NCBI RefSeq assembly: GCF_014268495.2
Contig: NZ_CP077087.1
Span: 3,847,501-3,911,500, forward strand
Length of the DNA stretch: 64,000 nucleotides
Origin: Pseudomonas monsensis
GTDB lineage: Bacteria; Pseudomonadota; Gammaproteobacteria; Pseudomonadales; Pseudomonadaceae
Reading direction: 5' to 3'
Under the pieces are notes generated by a model. It had not been told where the DNA came from, made no database searches, and worked only from the letters and a program-made list of their open reading frames with translations. Shown in pieces: positions 61,831 to 64,000 of the stretch. Each line of letters starts with the position of its first letter. Positions within the stretch are counted from its first letter, which is position 1. The translations under genes and the position numbers were made by a program.

Positions 61831-64000
61831 TCAGGACAACACTTTGCCCACCGGCACCGCCAAGCCGTCATGCCACCACGCCGCGAAGCTGAAGACGTTG
61901 GGCGCCTTGAGAATCGTGAAATGGTTGCCCGGCCCGTACCACACGGCGAGGTCGTTGACATGACGCTGCCAGCCTTCAAGCATCGCCGCCTGCTCGCGCT
62001 GATTGCCCCACGCGTCCAGGGTCGGATCATCGACCAGCACCAGCCGCACCGGCCCGGTGTAGGTCAGTGGCGGTTGATAGACCGTGCGCAGCGCCGTGGC
62101 GAAGGTGCGCACCGGGCCGTGCATCGCATCCGGCGCCGCGCGCTCCGACAACACGCCGGCGCGGACCATGCCGGCATGCAGCAGGCGCAGTTGCGTGGCG
62201 TCATCGGCGTTGACGAAGGCCTGCGGATCAATGCCCAACGACTTGCCGCTGGACAGTTGCAGCGTGTCGATCAAGCGCTGCAGCGCCGCCGTGCCGGTAT
62301 ACGGCTTGCCTGCCGTGCCGTTGCCGCCCGGCGCCTCGCTGTCGATCAACGTCAGCGACGCCACTTCACGTCCCTGCGCTTGCAACTGCGCAGCCATGGC
62401 ATGCGCGACCCAACCGCCGAACGAATGGCCGATCAGGTGCACCGGGCCTTGCGGGTATAGCTGCTCGATGGCTTGCAGATAGAACGCCGCAGCCGCCTCG
62501 ACCTGACTGTGCGGCACGCCGATGCCGTCCAGCCCCCGCGGTTGCAGGCCGATGATCGGCCATTCCGGGCCAATGGCTTCGGTCAGGTGAATAAACCCCG
62601 TGACGCTGTCACCGGCCCCCGGCACACAGAAAATCGGCGCATGTCCCAACTGTCCGGTCTGGATCGTCAGGAGCGGCTGGTACTGTGCAGGCTCAGGGGG
62701 TTGCACGGCGTCCAGCGCCTGCGTGATGGCCTGCCCCAACGCCTGGATATGCGGCGCCTTCATCATGGTGCGGTGATCGCCGGGGATGTCGATGCAGTGC
62801 AGCCAATGGCTGGCGAACCGCGCTTCCCAACCCCGCGTCGGGCTGGGCAGAGACTGCCCGTCCATCAGCTCCTGAGCGCGGAACAGATGGATCGTCTGGC
62901 TCGCCGGGCTGACCCGGTAATGCGCCAGTGCCAGGCGATGCGCCGCTTCGCGATCAAAGTAATGCCGGGCATCCGCGGCGCTGACCGTGGCCAGCTCCGG
63001 ATCGGTCAAGTGCTGTGCCAGGCAACGCTGGAACAACTGATCGAAATCCATTGCGCCGGCGACGTCTTCCAGCGCCTGCACCGCCGCCAGTGCGCTGGCG
63101 CCGTCGGCACCGAGCATCAGCGAACGGCCACGGCAATGGCCAAGCAACTGGCGCTTGTCCAGCCCCTCGCCACTCCACAGCGCCTTGTCCTGCGCCAGCG
63201 AGTTGGGCGCGTAGCTGTCGAGCAGGCCGATGAAGTCCACCACCTGATCCTGACCGAGCAACTGCTGGGCGACCTCATGGGCCAGTACGCCACCGAACGA
63301 CCAGCCCGCCAGCCGATACGGCCCCTGCGCCTGCACCGAACGGATGATCCCGGCCATGCGCCGAGCCATGCACTCGAGGGTGCGCAACTGCGGCTGTCCA
63401 AGCGGCACGCCGGGCAGGCCGTAAATCGGGAACGTCCCGCCAATGTGCTGCGCCAGCGTCGGGAAGTACACGTCGCGGCCACTGAACTCATGCAGCAGGA
63501 ACAGCGGCGTACCGTGATCCCCGGCGCGCACCACGACCAGTCCGTCCGGTTCCCCGGCGCTCTCGCCCTGCCCCAGCAACGCAGCGGCGGATTCGACACT
63601 CGGGTGCTGGAACAGCTCGGCCAGCGACACTTGCAGACCGGCCCGTTGCAGCTGATTGACCAACCGCACCGCGAGCAACGAATGCCCGCCCAGCTCAAAG
63701 AAGTTGTCGTGACGACCGACCTGTTCGACACCCAGCACCTCGGCCCAGACCCGCGCCATGGTGGTTTCGGTTTCACCTTGCGGCGCCACGTAAGGGCGGC
63801 TGATCAACGCGTCCACACCCGGTTCCGGCAGAGCCTTGCGGTCGACCTTGTCGTTCGGTGTCAGCGGCAACGCATCGAGCAGCACGAAGGCGCCGGGCAC
63901 CATGTATTCCGGCAAGCGTTCCAGCACATGCGCGCGCAAGGCTTCCAGACCTGGCGTCTCGATCCCGGCACGCACGGTGTACCAGGCCACCAGACGTTCG
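61831..64000 (-). CDS. Lipopeptide non-ribosomal peptide synthetase, C-terminal part with tandem thioesterases (partial)
   Basis: The frame runs off the right edge, so only the end is seen. In order, counting from the GTG at 63990: the tail of an adenylation domain (LPLTPNDKVDRKAL, motif A10, about 41-54), a carrier domain with Ser104 in FFELGGHSLLAV, a first thioesterase with Ser231 in GWSFGG and His406, and a second with Ser523 in GHSFGG. Two thioesterases at the end are the mark of the last synthetase of cyclic lipopeptide clusters (viscosin, massetolide, orfamide type) in Pseudomonas, where macA and macB follow as here. The final step is release and cyclisation of the acylated peptide. 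Which lipopeptide it is cannot be read from this end. Confidence 0.93.
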   Translation of the reverse strand, partial: ERLVAWYTVRAGIETPGLEALRAHVLERLPEYMVPGAFVLLDALPLTPNDKVDRKALPEPGVDALISRPYVAPQGETETTMARVWAEVLGVEQVGRHDNFFELGGHSLLAVRLVNQLQRAGLQVSLAELFQHPSVESAAALLGQGESAGEPDGLVVVRAGDHGTPLFLLHEFSGRDVYFPTLAQHIGGTFPIYGLPGVPLGQPQLRTLECMARRMAGIIRSVQAQGPYRLAGWSFGGVLAHEVAQQLLGQDQVVDFIGLLDSYAPNSLAQDKALWSGEGLDKRQLLGHCRGRSLMLGADGASALAAVQALEDVAGAMDFDQLFQRCLAQHLTDPELATVSAADARHYFDREAAHRLALAHYRVSPASQTIHLFRAQELMDGQSLPSPTRGWEARFASHWLHCIDIPGDHRTMMKAPHIQALGQAITQALDAVQPPEPAQYQPLLTIQTGQLGHAPIFCVPGAGDSVTGFIHLTEAIGPEWPIIGLQPRGLDGIGVPHSQVEAAAAFYLQAIEQLYPQGPVHLIGHSFGGWVAHAMAAQLQAQGREVASLTLIDSEAPGGNGTAGKPYTGTAALQRLIDTLQLSSGKSLGIDPQAFVNADDATQLRLLHAGMVRAGVLSERAAPDAMHGPVRTFATALRTVYQPPLTYTGPVRLVLVDDPTLDAWGNQREQAAMLEGWQRHVNDLAVWYGPGNHFTILKAPNVFSFAAWWHDGLAVPVGKVLS

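Overview
The window reads as chromosomal DNA of a fluorescent Pseudomonas (P. fluorescens group). Coding density and GC are high. The D-galactose 1-dehydrogenase is close to the characterised P. fluorescens enzyme as I remember it. The REP doublet is of the fluorescens type. The right edge holds the end of a cyclic-lipopeptide synthetase with tandem thioesterases, followed by macA, macB and a LuxR gene. I see no tRNA, rRNA, CRISPR array or intact insertion sequence.

Layout. 1-3.6 kb: small accessory genes (GNAT, PhyH-type dioxygenase, DUF2986, an internally deleted DJ-1/PfpI gene, a methyltransferase). 3.8-4.6 kb: an AT-rich patch with orphan genes. 5.0-8.1 kb: a NepI-like exporter divergent from an AraC-type regulator, with palindromes between them. 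8.2-13.3 kb: a molybdenum hydroxylase operon (2Fe-2S subunit, Tat-exported Mo subunit, triheme cytochrome c, XdhC maturation factor). 13.4-17.6 kb: a phosphodiesterase, a DUF3772/MscS channel, a stand-alone deaminase-fold protein that looks like a toxin domain, and a small exported protein.

17.7-29.9 kb, all on the minus strand, is the most interesting part: a compact run of twelve genes. Its core is a lysine N6-hydroxylase, a DAO-family flavin oxidase and a cupin/methionyl-tRNA-synthetase-like fusion. That trio is the hydrazine (N-N bond) forming machinery known from actinobacterial s56-p1 and triacsin biosynthesis. Around it are a PLP decarboxylase, an AmiC-like binding protein without a signal peptide, a degenerate ATP-grasp protein, two SDRs (one lacking the catalytic Tyr), a HAD phosphatase, an HMGL-type aldolase, a RhaM-like protein and an unusual DapA-family lyase. 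I infer a biosynthetic cluster for a hydrazine-containing or hydrazine-derived metabolite; I cannot match it to a known Pseudomonas product.

30.6-36.4 kb: a TetR/MFS divergent pair with visible operators, a MarR-GNAT fusion with visible operators, a lipoprotein, an AraC/LysE pair, a REP doublet and a PAS-AraC regulator. 36.7-43.1 kb: a trans-4-hydroxy-proline catabolic operon (permease, epimerase, deaminase, semialdehyde dehydrogenase, D-amino-acid oxidase), probably controlled by the divergent PAS-AraC regulator. 43.5-47.9 kb: PhoD-type phosphatase, galactose dehydrogenase, zinc alcohol dehydrogenase, TrmK-like methyltransferase. 48.1-50.8 kb: a NemR-type electrophile-response module (TetR, DJ-1/PfpI protein, NemA-like ene-reductase) tied together by three copies of one operator. 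50.9-57.5 kb: FeS-type photolyase, hybrid PAS histidine kinase, MFS transporter, YcaC hydrolase. 57.8-64 kb: LuxR regulator convergent with macB, macA and the 3' end of the lipopeptide synthetase, which runs off the right edge.
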